This document shows positions 10,377 to 21,860 of a stretch of DNA of 64,000 nt, piece by piece. The translations under genes were made by a program, and so were the position numbers. The stretch's first letter is position 1; every line of letters starts with the position of its first letter. The notes beneath the pieces are model-generated. The model saw only the letters and a list, made by a program, of their open reading frames with translations. It searched no databases and was not told the origin of the DNA. Origin of the DNA: Oncomelania hupensis (lineage: Eukaryota > Mollusca > Gastropoda > Littorinimorpha > Pomatiopsidae); NCBI GenBank assembly GCA_036898135.1, contig JBAHVR010000295.1:62001-126000 (forward strand), written 5' to 3'.

Positions 10377-11942
10377 AATTTTTTTTTAATCTATACAATT
10401 TAGACTAATGAGAAATAAATGGACAAAATGAGGGCTGATTCTTAAAATAATCATGCGAGAAGTAAATAAAAACAGAATCAAATAAAATCATTAATAATTA
10501 TACGTTTTTGGAGCCTTTTTTTTTACACACAATGACGAAAACAATGAATAAATAAAATTTGTTTGCAAAACTTTGTTGATTATTTCTTTTAAAGTATATA
10601 ATGTAACTTGTGCATAATCCAAACCGTTCAGAACTTGTATGCATTTTATTCTTTAATACAATATGTAACGTGTGTTACTTCAGATTTTTTCTTCTATGTG
10701 CTCAATATTGCTTACTTGTTATTGAGATTTTCATTCACTATTATAGTATAGAATAATTAAATGTTAATCCTCAAAGACAATGTACTTGTATTGATCGTCA
10801 AAAGAAATGCATTCGTTTTACTTATTCATTTAGTTGGACTTATCTTCTAATGTTTGACTTGTGTACATTTACCACGGAGCGTTTCGTTTCTTGTCATACA
10901 TTATATCACAAGTCTTTGTAGATGGTTATTGTGCTTTTATGTGAGAGAAGTATTAATTTGCATATGTCTCAGAACGACTAGAAATTTAGTGTGAATCGTA
11001 ATCGCCCTAGTGTTTTGTGGAAATCCAGATTTTTGTCCAGTGTTTACTGGAATTCCAGTTTATTCACCATTATTGTTTTAAATGAGTGATTGAGCAGTCG
11101 TAGCCTTTCGTGGAGGTGTGTTCTAAAGCGCTGAGAACACTTCCTTGACCAGTAGTTGGTAACCTGCGCTATATAAATATATTTTTATTGATGCATGTCT
11201 CTGTGTTGTCCTACTACAGTTTCACTGTTAATGTGCAGTTTTGTGATTCCTACTCTTTTGCATGTAAAATGTTTGCCTTTTTAGTCTAGTTTTATTGCTT
11301 TATCTTCCTACAATTGTTCATGTGTAGCACGGAAAGCACTCCTACAAATTCTTCATCGTATTTTATGGGGACAATGGACATCCGCTATTGAATGGTGATT
11401 TTCCTTTGATTTCAAAATAAAATAATACTTATCCTAACTTTTTTTTCTGAACTGACCATTCAAACCGATGCATGTCGCGCTATCGTTCTTGGTATCGCAT
11501 TCACATATTTGTAAACACGTGTATCATTCAGTCACATCCACAATCACATAATAGTCATTTCCAAAAATGAAGTGGAGGAGATAGAAACTAAAGTTCATAC
11601 TGTTTAAATAACTAAAATCAGCATCGGTAAGCAAGATAGGGGGAGAGGGGAGGGGGGGGAAGGGGAGAGGGACGTAAATCTAACCTACTAAAGAGAAAAA
11701 CTTTGACCACGCCCCCTCGACAGATCCTTTTAACATTCACAGTGAGTATTACCCCACTAAGTTTACATCGACAAATAATTCAAATTGTGCAAACAGCAAC
11801 CGCTAGCCCCATCAGCTATGGTATTGGTGTACTGTTCAACAGAGCAAATCGCTCCCTGTCAAAACACAATGGAAAATCTGTAGCAGTTGGTATGAGCTAC
11901 TTTATCAAGGCCAAATTATCCATATTTATTAACAACGTTTGC
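10377..11942. other. Stretch without recognised gene
   Basis: AT-rich non-coding sequence. GCGCTATATAAATATA at about 11168-11183 looks like an L2/CR1 3' end, and 11640-11670 is a G-rich tract. No frame showed a known domain. Confidence 0.4.
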
Positions 11943-12745
11943 CTATCCTATTCTATCCCGTAATTCGATTGTCGTTGGGGCAGCACAGATGATCGTTTAA
12001 TCAGCGTACACCTTTCTCTGTCTTCAGCAGCCCTCATGGCTTCGCTCGGTAACATGCCAGCCAGTCAGTCCTCCCACCTCTTTTTCTGTCTCCCTCTTCT
12101 TCTGCCTCCCTCTTCTTCTGCCTCCTTGCACCGTGCCTTGGAGGATGGTCATTGCAAGGCCTGATGCTGGGTTGACGTGGCAATACCATCGGAGTTTCCG
12201 TTGCTTCACCACTGTGAGCATGTGATCGTGTTGTCCAAGAGCTTGTGTGATGGTCTGTCTGACTTCATCGTTGGTGATATGCTTTGTATTCTCCGTTTTA
12301 GGTCTGCAGTGAGGGTCCATGTTTCGCAAGCGTATTAGAGGATGGAGATGACAAGGGAGCGCAGCACCCCTACCTTGGAGTGTAGACTAATGGTCCTGTC
12401 TTTCCAAATGGGCTTCAACCTTGTTATGGCAGCAGTTGTTTTTGCGATCCTGGAGAGGACTTCCTGTCGGGACCCATTATCTGATACAAGGGCTCCTAAA
12501 TATTTGAAGTTATGCACCGCGTAGAGGGATTGTCCTTGGATTTTGATATCTGTGTTGATGCCATTGGTGTTGTTGATAATTATTTTGGTCTTCTCTGCAC
12601 TTATTTTATTTCAAATGCTCTGGAGGTGGAGTCAATCCTCTTTACCAGCTGTTAAGTTCTTATTCTTTTCCAGCCAATCCATCAATGTCATCCGCACAAC
12701 GAAGATTGCTGTACCCGCTATAACAACGTTTTTGTGAACGTCAAC
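11943..12745 (-). pseudogene. LINE A pseudogene (copy 3)
   Basis: Minus-strand RT C-terminal region. Frames at 12517-12335 (FKYLGALVSDNGSRQEVLSR, then AAITRLKPIWKDR) and 12329-12024 (HITNDEVRQTITQALGQHD, RKLRWYCHV) cover the thumb and terminal domain of LINE A. Frameshifts separate them. The 3' end has the ATCCTAT-type tail at 11945. Confidence 0.85.
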
Positions 12746-12806
12746 AGTAAAGAAAGCCTCGAAATTGTGGATCTTTAACAAACGATTGCCATTAAAATAT
12801 CTACAC

Positions 12807-13178
12807 CTATCCTATCCTATCCCGAAACTCGGAGGTCGTAGGGGCACCACAGATGATCATTTAACCAGCACACTCCATCTTTCCCTGTCCTCAGCAACTT
12901 TGATTGTTTCGCTCAGTGTCAAACCAGTCCATGCTCGAATGTTGTCCTCCCGCCTCTTTTTCGGTCTCCCTCTTCTTCTACATCCTTGCACTGTGCCTTG
13001 CAGGCTGGTCTTTGGAAGACCTGATGATCTGGTGACGTGGCCATACCATCGGAGTTTCCGTTTTTTGCCACTGTGAGCAGGTCAACGTGTTGTCCAATGG
13101 CTTGTGTGATGGTCTTTCGGACTTCGACGTTGGTGATGCGTTGGATATAGGAAATGCCCAGAAGTCTTCTGTAAATCT
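12807..13178 (-). pseudogene. LINE A pseudogene (copy 4)
   Basis: A second minus-strand 3' fragment with the same end (ATCCTATCCTATCCCG at 12810) covers only the last ~370 bp (GHV and GRR-type C-terminal residues). It lies 60 bp from copy 3 in the same orientation, and each has its own 3' end, so they are two insertions or a duplication. Confidence 0.8.
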
Positions 13179-13414
13179 ACACACTCAAAAATATAGTAAC
13201 TTTAGCTTCGCATGACAGTTCTAGTCATTTGAACTGCATCACGGAGGTAGCAATGCAATTCAATATTTTATTTTAACGTCTCTTCAGGTACATGCGATTT
13301 TTGGACCACTTCATTCTCACGCATGGACATACAAACATACAGTAAGATTTTTTTTTTATAAATTAGTGTTAAACTGCTACAGTTTAAAATGTGCCTCTGA
13401 ACGTGTTGTAATTT

Positions 13415-13475
13415 CTTTTGGGGGTAATAAATATGTATTGTATTGTATTGTATTGTACTGTATTGTATTTTATCA
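13415..13475 (+). repeat. Retroposon-like tail (TATTG)n
   Basis: GGGGGTAATAAATATG is followed by about seven imperfect TATTG units, a pattern left by a non-LTR retroposon. 13179-13414 before it has no recognised gene. Confidence 0.45.
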
Positions 13476-13501
13476 TACCATAAATAATAATATTACTACT
13501 C

Positions 13502-14126
13502 CGGTTGGGGGTGGGGGTGGTATGTAGAAATAGTATCCCCACTTTGTGGAAATGTAGTGCTTTAAATTACCACTATTTCTGTCATTCTCATTTGTTCTTT
13601 CTCGTTCCCAATCTGTTATATCAGTCTACTATTTTCTTCGTTAGAGCAGTCATCTACCTTTTTTTCTCTTTTTTTTTTTTTTTGGGGGGGTGGGGGGGTG
13701 GTGGTGGGAGGGAAACTCTCCCAAAACTCCTCATTTGTGTATGGGGTCTGTTGAGTCCGCTTGGGGCTTTTAGACGCTTTCTGCCAAATGGTCACTATAG
13801 GGCTTTCTGTGGTATTATCATTTAGCAATGTAGACATTTTATATGTATGTGTTTTGTTACTATTTTATAATGATGTTTATTTTCCTTTTTTTGTTGCTTG
13901 GTTTGTTTGTAAACGGGGGTTCAATAGATTCGAGTGAGGCCTCGGCGTCCCCTGCGTGGAATGCTTTTGTTATACTTCTAACATCGGATGGTGGAGTACC
14001 TTCAGTGTTACCATTAGGGTTGTTTCAGCAGATCTTTTATACGGATCAGGGTACAGTCCTCTTTCAACCAAGTTGTGGTCCTGATTCAGCTCTCTGCAAT
14101 TCACTGGAATTTTAAACAATAATTAA
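13502..14126 (+). repeat. Family R retroposon copy
   Basis: Near full-length: AATAGTATCCCCACTTTG near the start, CCAAATGGTCACTATAGGGC in the middle, GTAAACGGGGGTTC and GTTGTTTCAGCAGATCTTTT towards the end, and a (AACT/AACTA)n tail at 14118-14138. It differs from the 21.1 kb copy by many substitutions. Frames inside it are not conserved and are not taken as genes. Confidence 0.75.
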
Positions 14127-14139
14127 CTAACTAACAAAC

Positions 14140-15119
14140 GTTTACCAACTATGCTTAAATATATCATACAGACTATATTTATTATTGCAGGACTATGCAA
14201 TAAAATATCAATGTCTTCTTCAATGCTGTCGCGATACAAGCTCCATTGAGATACGTTGATAAGCTGTATATTATAACGCTGTTTAAAAATGATATTGTTG
14301 AAGGTAAAAGTTTTCAATAATTATTCTGTTTCGTAAAGTACCGAGACGAACACCAAAATATTGAATGACGTAGCAGATGCGTCATTTTGGAGCTTTCGTC
14401 ATTTGTTTTTATTTTGTATTGTGTCTCTTCAAAGACCAATGATTTGCAGGGAAAAGCCTTGTCGCGTAGGAACGCAATTTTTCACGGTTGAACATCAGTC
14501 TGCAGGAAACTCTGGAAGAGGAAGGACTCGCGTGCAATAGGCGCTGGCCTAACAAACGGTTTTTCGACTTTTTTACCACTAAAAAAGCGTTGTGTTGTAA
14601 ATGGATCACAGCCTATGTTGATGTGGAAATATGTTAGTTTCAAATAGGACACTGTGAAGAACCATTTAGTCACGAACTTTGGAAGATTTAGTACGCTGTG
14701 GTAGCTACACTTCCATTTTGGCAAATTCTGTCAGCAGCGATAAGATGGTTGGCGATGTAAGCAACGATTCAATGCTACAGATTATTTGTGTGAAAGGCGT
14801 ACTGCAGCCGTAATAGCAGGAGTGTCATAGCTAGTTTATTCAGACACCGTTTGGGTATGTAAATCGTCGGTTGCGTGCAATTCGTGGCTGGAAACATCCG
14901 AGAAGTCATAGATATCTATAGGACGAGGAATCGAAATGCGGTTTCGTCGATATTTGTGTCGGCAATGATCGCGCGAGCGTGGCATTGGTTTCCAGTTGCG
15001 AATGAGTGAATGAATGATTTGTACGGTTCGTAAATCCGATCGTTTCGTGCATGTTTGCATGCTTATTAATTCGTTTTTTCAACAACGAGAAAAATGTATT
15101 CTTTCGTTAGCGGTTAGGG
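14140..15119. other. Stretch without recognised gene
   Basis: Non-repetitive looking sequence with several short minus-strand frames (14123-14724, 14836-15060) that carry no recognisable domain. It becomes more CpG-rich after about 14880, leading into the promoter candidate at 15120. Confidence 0.35.
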
Positions 15120-15200
15120 GATTGCGTAGGCGGAAGTGATGGCGAGACTGATTGACGTCATCGCGCGAAAATGGCGGCGTCTCACTATCATTTCCGTATG
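15120..15200 (+). promoter_or_regulatory. Candidate CpG-rich promoter with CRE, E2F-like and YY1-like sites
   Basis: Within 30 bp there is a full palindromic CRE (TGACGTCA, 15153-15160), an E2F-like TCGCGCGAAAA (15161-15171) and a YY1-like AAAATGGCGGC (15168-15178). Clusters like this mark housekeeping promoters in animals. A possible first-exon donor AACTGTGAGTAG follows at about 15750, but no coding frame could be linked to it. It could instead be a 5' end of an unrecognised element. Confidence 0.4.
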
Positions 15201-16150
15201 TATCATATGTTTCAGGTGTTTTACTACTTTTCAGGTGGTTTTTTTTTTATAAGGGTTCGAGTTTTAGTTTAAGATTTAGTTCTATTTATCTAGGACGATA
15301 TGGACATTTGCAATTTTATGAATTCTACGATCCTCGATCATTTGAAATGAACATCATTCAAAGACGTCATTCCAAATGCTGAACTTTGTGAATCTACATG
15401 TGTGAGTACAGTGACATGACTATTCGTATGAAGATTCTGTAACGACAAAATGATATCATCGGTGTTATCTAAAGACTATCTATTACTACTGATATCAACA
15501 AATAACCTGTCGTGTGAATAACATTGAACTATAAAGATCTACGACTTTGAGGTTCAACATATAATAACTTTTATAAACGAGTGGAGGCTGGGCTCTAAAA
15601 GGAGTTTGCATATTTGACAATACGGAGAAGTCATATCCACTGAAGATCTACGAGAAGGAGCTATTCTACGTGTGAAAGAAAATGCAAAGACCTGACTGTC
15701 TGACTGAAAACACTCATTCTTTTATTATTACGTGTTGAAGCTGGAGCTGACAAACTGTGAGTAGATTCATAATGCTAATTGTGTCTTGAATGGATCGTCG
15801 AGGAAAAATGATAATGTACTAGTTCATATTAAGATAAATAAGTAATAAGTAATACTTTGTAGCATCAATATATATATATATATATGTGCATGCATTATAC
15901 CATTTGACATCATTCACTCCACCTCATTGATGTGCATGTTGTATATATGTGTATGAAAGAACAGAAATAGTAAAACATCAACAAAAAACTCAGCAAAACG
16001 GTGTGGTCTTGTAAAATTTACGAGTAGTTGTACTTGAGGTCTGTGTTGTTTATGTGTTTCACGTAAATCGCACGGGTCACGTGACAAATGCCCACACTGA
16101 TGTTATTTCATAAAGTGGGGTCAAAATAAGGCATTCATAAAAAAATATGT
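15201..16150. other. Stretch without recognised gene
   Basis: It would be a 5' UTR/first intron if the promoter at 15.12 kb is real. It includes a short (TA)n at 15868-15884. No protein domain seen. Confidence 0.3.
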
Positions 16151-16500
16151 CTTACAGGTATTGGGCATAAACAAAGGAACTTGTTTCATAAATTTACTCT
16201 TTGTTGAGGATTTCAGACCCACATTTGGCCTTAGTGCCTACCAATTTAATACCTTTTTGACTCCAAATGAGTGGAGTAGATGCTATCTTTATATATCTTA
16301 TGTATACAATTCTTTAACTTATTAAATCATTCGCATCCACTACATCGGCAAGCAAGTTATTCCATGAGATTACAACTCTGTTAGTAAAATATTGCCTAAA
16401 TTTACGGGATTATGAAAAGTTTTAGTGAGTTTAAATTATGATCTCTTGTAATTGCCATTTGTTTATGTTGAGTTTCTTTAGGAAACCAAAGTTGTATATT
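16150..16500 (-). pseudogene. LINE B (CR1-like) C-terminal remnant
   Basis: On the minus strand one reads KFRQYFTNRVVISWNNLL followed by VVDANDLIS and a KNCIHKIYKDSIYST-type end, matching the RT C-terminus of CR1-like LINEs (FFT-RVV-WN-LP...FK-LD). The region 16225-16290 also matches the LINE B end at 63.9 kb (AGTGCCTACCAATTTA and GGAGTAGATGCTATC). Confidence 0.6.
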
Positions 16501-16799
16501 AAACATGATTAAAAAATATATATATTGCAAAATGTACACATGCTATTCGAAATACACATGTCGGACAACAAATATACAAACACCACGAACTCTATGACCT
16601 AACGGCTGTTTGTTCGATCTCTGAGATATTCATCTTAAAAAGAGTTCCTGGTGCTTCAAAATGCGTCATCTTGCTTTTTACCTACAGTGCAACGTTGGAC
16701 CCGGCAGGCAAGTTGCGCTCGGTCCTATAAACAATGACTTACAAATTAACTGACTAACCATCCTGACTAAACATGTTCATTGCGTCAACAGCGCACATC

Positions 16800-17200
16800 A
16801 GGCTGCAGAACTCTCCGCGATTTTCCGAGTAAGAATTTAAAAAAATTGCGAGATAAAAAAAAAATTCCGAGAGAAAAAATCCCGAGAATTTTTTTTTTCC
16901 GAGTACGGAGCCACATTTGTATGTCGTCTTATTGACAGAGAGGTGCGCCGCCCGCTAATACTGCTTCACTGTTATAGGCTACAACTTTAGCGGGCGCCTC
17001 TTATGCTGTACATTTCGCGCGTATTGTTGACATACTAAAAGAAAGGTGCGCCGCCCGCGTATGCTATTCTCTGAGTTTCTCTTTTAGTCTATGCGCTAAG
17101 TCTGTGAACATCAACGGAGACATTGTAGAACTGTGATTGAAATTTTGTGCATTAGACTAAGCCGCTTCTTCTGTGATGAACACGCTTCATTAACCTTTTT
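16800..17200. other. Odd A/T-run plus GC-rich inverted motif region
   Basis: Alternating CCGAG and long A/T runs occur at 16820-16915 (TCCGAGAGAAAAAATCCCG). The motif GAAAGGTGCGCCGCCCGC or GAGGTGCGCCGCCCGC then occurs twice (16940, 17041), with an inverted partial match TAGCGGGCGCCTC at 16989. No frame is conserved. It may be the edge of an unrecognised transposon. Confidence 0.35.
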
Positions 17201-17388
17201 TCAAAATGTCGTCTGCTTCCAGAATTGCCAATCATGGCGAGACAGTTAATGAAAGCAACATCCAGAACAAATGGAAAGGCAATTTGCACTTTTTTTTAAC
17301 CTGTTCATTCTAAAACAAAACTTTTTCCCCCAAAACATAGCTATACATTTTCCAGTATTTCCATCCAGGAAATACAATAACATGGCCC

Positions 17389-18183
17389 ACAGGCTGTGAA
17401 GTCCGTAGGCCTCGCCTCAATTACATACTATACATAGAAGGTCCACCACTCTTTGAAGTCTTTCAACGTCCGGTTTACGACTGACCCCCCAAAAACGCCT
17501 TTCCTACCTTTTGTGTCCACTTCAAACTCAAACGGAGGGGCCAGACGAATCACAAACACTCATAGCAACACATTCGTATCACTTCCAACGATGTCGGCTC
17601 CAAACTCACTGCGAATTTGTTAAAAAAAAGCAGTCACAAAAGCTGGTTCGAATTTTGACACGACGCCGCGAGTCGATCCCAATATGTATAGCAAATGCTT
17701 TACGACCTTTCATTGGTCGCCTAAGAATACTCTCTGTTAGGCCTAATGAAGGGCAGACCACTCTAGCGATTATAAAGTCTCCAACAATCATTTTGTTGAC
17801 ATCACTAGAGTAGTCCGCCCTTCATTAGGCCTAACAGAGAGTATTCTTAGGCGACCAATGAAAGGTCGTAAAGCATTTGCTATACATATTGGGATCGACT
17901 CGCGGCGTCGTGTCAAAATTCGAACCAGCTTTTGTGACTGCTTTTTTTTAACAAATTCGCAGTGAGTTTGGAGCCGACATCGTTGGAAGTGATACGAATG
18001 TGTTGCTATGAGTGTTTGTGATTCGTCTGGCCCCTCCGTTTGAGTTTGAAGTGGACACAAAAGGTAGGAAAGGTGTTTTTGGGGGGTCAGTCGTAAACCG
18101 GACGTTGAAAGACTTTAAAGAGTGGTGGACCTTCTATGTATAGTATGTAATTGAGGCGAGGCCTACGGACTTCACAGCCTGTG
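17389..18183. mobile_element. Foldback element with ~380-bp arms
   Basis: The left arm (17389-17770) is repeated almost perfectly in reverse complement at 17800-18183, around a ~30-nt loop. Because of this the same ~90-residue frame appears on both strands (17511 plus, 18060 minus); it is a mirror artefact. The outer ends read CACAGGCTGTGAAGTC...GTAGGCCTC, similar to the inner sequence of the TIR elements at 33.5 and 41-44.6 kb (CACAGGCAGGGAAGTC...GTAGGCCTC). No target duplication could be fixed. Confidence 0.8.
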
Positions 18184-18189
18184 CATGGC

Positions 18190-19224
18190 CTTAAAAAGCT
18201 CCATTTTTATTTTCCTTCGGGAGGCCCCCTTAATCCCCCACCAGTGCTTTGCAACTGGACCCCACAGGGGCCTAGGCGGCCCCTAGACCCGGCCAAACTT
18301 CAGAGATTTTTTTAAACGTTGTTCTGCAGCCTGGCACATCCATTTGACTTTTAAAAAAATAAAATAATAATGACCTGATTCACCCTCTTTGTCCACCAGC
18401 AACTATCAGTCTCGTTGACATCATTCCTCCCTATGTCGACATAAAAATCATCACTAGGCTAATGACGTAATTCCTCTCCGAGAGAACTCGCGCACAACGA
18501 ATATAGGCCTCTGCATCAAACAAAATAACAACGAAAGTAACATTTCTGCATATTAGATCATTATGTGTCGTGAAAGATGAATACATTATATTGTAGCAAA
18601 ACTGTAGTTTGAGTTCCCCACCTACCACAATGTAATGGCCAAAGAGAAGGGTCATACATTTTACATAGTAGTCTCTAATAAAAGATAATGGGCAAGTGTC
18701 AAATAAACTTACAGATCTTCAGAAAGTTGAGGAAAATATAAAACTTTTGTTTTCAGCTACAAAGTGCTGAGCCCAACATTGTAAATTTTAAGCCGGTATT
18801 TCTTTAAATCGTCACTGTACAGTGTTATTGTAAAATCTTACTTTCTCATCTTAAATCATGTATTTAAACTGTTATCATCCCTGTTTAGTCACGGCTTATT
18901 TTAGCAGTTTGCTATTTACATGTGTATATTTTGTTCGTTTTTGATGATTGTGTAAGCCTATATTTTGTTACGTTTTTGATTGCTGGGGTGTGTGAGAATG
19001 TTTGTTTTATTGGATCGTGATGTCATATCTGGGGCTTTTATTCATTGATTGCTGTTGTCCTTGTCTGGTTTCTGTTATGTCGCCCTCATATCAAATTTCC
19101 TTTTTCAGAAGAGGACAACAAAGCATCTTGTATCTTGTACGCATTAACTAAATTCTTTAGATATAAATGCATTTGAATGGTTTGCCTTCTTGTTTTACTT
19201 GTTGACTCACATGCGTGCAGCAAT
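18190..19224. other. Stretch without recognised gene, with a LINE-like tail
   Basis: No coding domain recognised. AGAGGACAACAAAGCATCTTG followed by TATCTTGTAC at 19108-19140 resembles a non-LTR retroposon 3' end. Confidence 0.35.
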
Positions 19225-19545
19225 AGAATTCTATCTATTCACCCCAAAATCGAATTTTTCCAGACTTTTGCGAAATCCCGAGTCCAAAATATTCAAGAAA
19301 TTATGTTTTTACAATAAATCACAGTTAAAAACACACCTTTTTAGGGAATATTTTCATTAGTCATTTACAAGAGAGTGCGTGCTTGTGTTTTTCATAGTTT
19401 AACTGTATTTTGTACATATGTATATTATGTATCTTTTGTCCAGTTTTGTCTGTCTTGTTTTTTTTATTCCCCCAACCCCTTGCGCGCCTTGATCCTTAGG
19501 CTAAGGCGCCTTACAAATGACGAACATTATTATATTATTAATAAG
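19225..19545 (+). pseudogene. L2/CR1-like LINE 3' fragment
   Basis: A C-terminal motif equivalent to FKK-x-LKTHLFR can be read at about 19300-19350 (SQLKTHLFREYF). The 3' UTR ends AAGGCGCCTTACAAATGACG and then a (TTA)-rich tail. Heavily decayed. Confidence 0.55.
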
Positions 19546-19714
19546 TGAAAATTTCCTGCCGTCTCTGTTTTTGATTCCCATGCGTTGTCTTTGTTGTATG
19601 TAGAGATAGTAGACTGATCTTTCATGTTTGTGACGTTTCTGTATTGATCTTGAAGGTAAAGATCATCGTACATTGGCATGACTCTATATTTGACCCATAG
19701 TAGGCATCAACAAT

Positions 19715-20457
19715 GGCTTATTTATTATGTATAAATAGTATCCCCACTTCATGGAAATTTATTATTTTAAATTACCACTATTTCTATCATTCTCATTTGT
19801 TCTTTCTCGTTCCTAATCTTCCTGTCAATTTGCTATTTTGTATCTTCTTCGCTAGACACCCCCGTGGGGGTGCCGGGGGTTTCAGTGTAAATAGTATCCT
19901 GAAAATTTAGTGCTTGAAATTCCCACTGTCGCTGTCTTTCTCCTATGTTCTTTCTCATTCCTACTCTGTTCTATCAATCTACTATACTATACTCTTCTTC
20001 GCTAGACCGGTCATCTACCTTTTTTCTTGAAAACTCTTCCGGGACAAAACTCTTCATTTGTGTGTGAGGTCTGTTGGATCAGCTTGAGAATATTGGACGC
20101 TTTCGCCAAATGGTCACTGGGGCTTCCGTTGATGTTATTATTGTAGGCATTTTATACGTAGCCTATGAGTTTTGTTGATATTTATAATGATGTTTGTATT
20201 CTATTTTGTTTTTTGTAAACGGGGGTTCGATAAATTAGAGTATATCCTCAACGTCCACTGCGTGGGATGTCTTTATTGTAAAGTGACCGGCTGGTGGAGT
20301 GCCTTCAGTGTTACCACTAGCGTTGTTTCGGCAGATCTTTTATGCGGATCACAGGTGAGTCCTCTTTCAGCGAAGTTGTGGTCTTAATTTTGTGGTCCTG
20401 ATTTGGCTCTTTCCAGTCCGCTGGACCCTGTAGGCAATGCATAACTAACTAACTAAT
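19715..20457 (+). repeat. Family R retroposon copy (cluster 1 of 3)
   Basis: It has the family R landmarks in order (AATAGTATCCCCACTT, GGGGGTGCCGGGGGTTTC, CTTCTTCGCTAGACC, CCAAATGGTCACTGGGGCTT, GTAAACGGGGGTTCGAT) and ends with (AACT)n at 20438-20456. There is an internal duplication of the AATAGTATCC region (19735 and 19889), suggesting two overlapping insertions. Confidence 0.75.
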
Positions 20458-20895
20458 TCTTCGCTAGACCAGTCAGCTACCTTTTTTTATTGAAAACTTT
20501 CCCACCTCATCTTTGTATGGGGTCTGTTGGGTCAGCTTGGTGATATTGGACGCTTTCTGCCAAATGGTCACTATAGGGATTTCTATGGTATTTTTATTTA
20601 GCAATGTAGGCATTCTATATTAAGTGTTTTGTTAATATTTTATAATGACGTTTATATTCTATTTTGTTTTTGTAAACGGTGGTTTGATATATTAAGAGTA
20701 CTGTCTCAGCGTCCCCTGCGTGGGATGCCTTTATTGTAAAGTGACTGGCTGGTGGAGTGCCTTCAGTGTTATAATTAGGGTTGTTTCAGGAAATCTTTTA
20801 TACGGATCAGGGGTGAGCCCTTTTTCAACCTAGTTGTGGTCCTGTCTCTTTGCAGTGCGCTGGACCATTTAATCACTGACTAGCTACCTAACTAA
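20458..20895 (+). repeat. Family R retroposon copy, 5'-truncated (cluster 2 of 3)
   Basis: It starts abruptly at TTCTTCGCTAGACCAGTC, right after the AACT tail of the previous copy, and runs to its own tail at 20880-20895. 5' truncation plus head-to-tail position fits retroposition into a tail. Confidence 0.75.
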
Positions 20896-21120
20896 AATTG
20901 GCTTATTTGATCATACATGACCATCAGAGGTCATGTGGAGGTCAAGGTCATCCCAAGGTCAAAGTTTTTTTAAGGATAATACAACTTTTACTGTAGTTTA
21001 TTTGATAATACGTGAGTGTCTATTTGGATTCGGAGGTCAAGGTCATTTCAAGGTCAAGATCATCGCACGAACAATTTTAGTATTACTTTTGATGTCACCA
21101 TGCCACCATTTCGTTTCGTT
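20896..21120 (+). repeat. AAGGTCA-rich repeat S, copy 2 left half
   Basis: Contains GAGGTCAAGGTCATCCCAAG and GGAGGTCAAGGTCATTTC, as in copy 1 at 7.5-7.7 kb. It is interrupted at 21120 by family R and resumes at 21737. Confidence 0.65.
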
Positions 21121-21723
21121 GTCCCACGTGGGGTGCCGGAGGTTTGTGAATAAATAGTATCCCCACTTTCTGCAAATGTAGTGCTTTAAATTCCCACTAT
21201 CACTGTCTTGCTCTTCTCCTTTGTTCTTTCTCATTTCTATTCTGCTCAATCAATCGACTATACTATCTTCTTCTTCGCTAGACCAGCCACCTACCTTTTT
21301 TCTTGAAAACTCTTCCCCAACTCCTCATTCGTGTATGAGGTCTGTTGGGTAAGCTTGAAAATACTGGAGGCTTTCTGCCAAATGGTCACTGGGGCTTCCT
21401 ATGATTTTTTTTTAAACAATGTTGGCATTGTATGTGTTTTGTTGATATTGTATAATGACGTTTATATTCTATTTTGTTTTTGTAATCGGTGGTTCCATAA
21501 ATTTTGAGTATAGCCTCAGCGTCCCCTGCTTTATATGCCTTTAACGTAAAGTGACCGGCTGGTGTAGTGCTTTTAGTGTTGCCACTAGGGTTGTTTCAGC
21601 ACATCTTTTATACAAATCAGGAGTGCATCCTCTTTCAACCAAGATGTGGTCCTGATTTTGTGGCCCTGATTCGGCTCTTTGCAGTCCGCTGGACCCTGCA
21701 AACAATGAATAACTATCTAACTA
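21121..21723 (+). mobile_element. Family R retroposon with intact target duplication (cluster 3 of 3)
   Basis: It is bounded by a 13-bp direct repeat ATTTCGTTTCGTT at 21108-21120 and 21724-21736 and ends in AACTATCTAACTA. It interrupts repeat S, whose halves flank it. This fixes the 5' start of this copy (GTCCCACGTGGGGTGCCGG) and shows that the family moves by target-primed reverse transcription. No RT frame, tRNA-like head or A/B box is obvious, so it is probably non-autonomous. Confidence 0.8.
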
Positions 21724-21736
21724 ATTTCGTTTCGTT

Positions 21737-21860
21737 TCATTTTTTCTGGGCACTCATTTTCGTGTAAAATATTGCGAGTTTCGCGAAGAACGTGCGAGTT
21801 ATTTGTGCTTTGCCTTTTGGGTTTGTAATAGTGGTAGATGGGAAATACAAATAAAGACAT
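21737..21860 (+). repeat. AAGGTCA-rich repeat S, copy 2 right half
   Basis: TTCTGGGCACTCATTTTCGT and the following AATATTGCGAG/TTTGTGCTTTGCCTT blocks match 7845-7910 of copy 1. 21861-22235 after it shows no gene. Confidence 0.6.

Noticed and set aside
12342..13076. Plus-strand frames over the 12-13 kb LINE A copies
   Set aside because: Antisense shadows of the minus-strand RT remnant.
17511..18060. Identical ~90-residue open frames on both strands
   Set aside because: They are mirror images created by the inverted repeat at 17389-18183, and nothing indicates a conserved protein.
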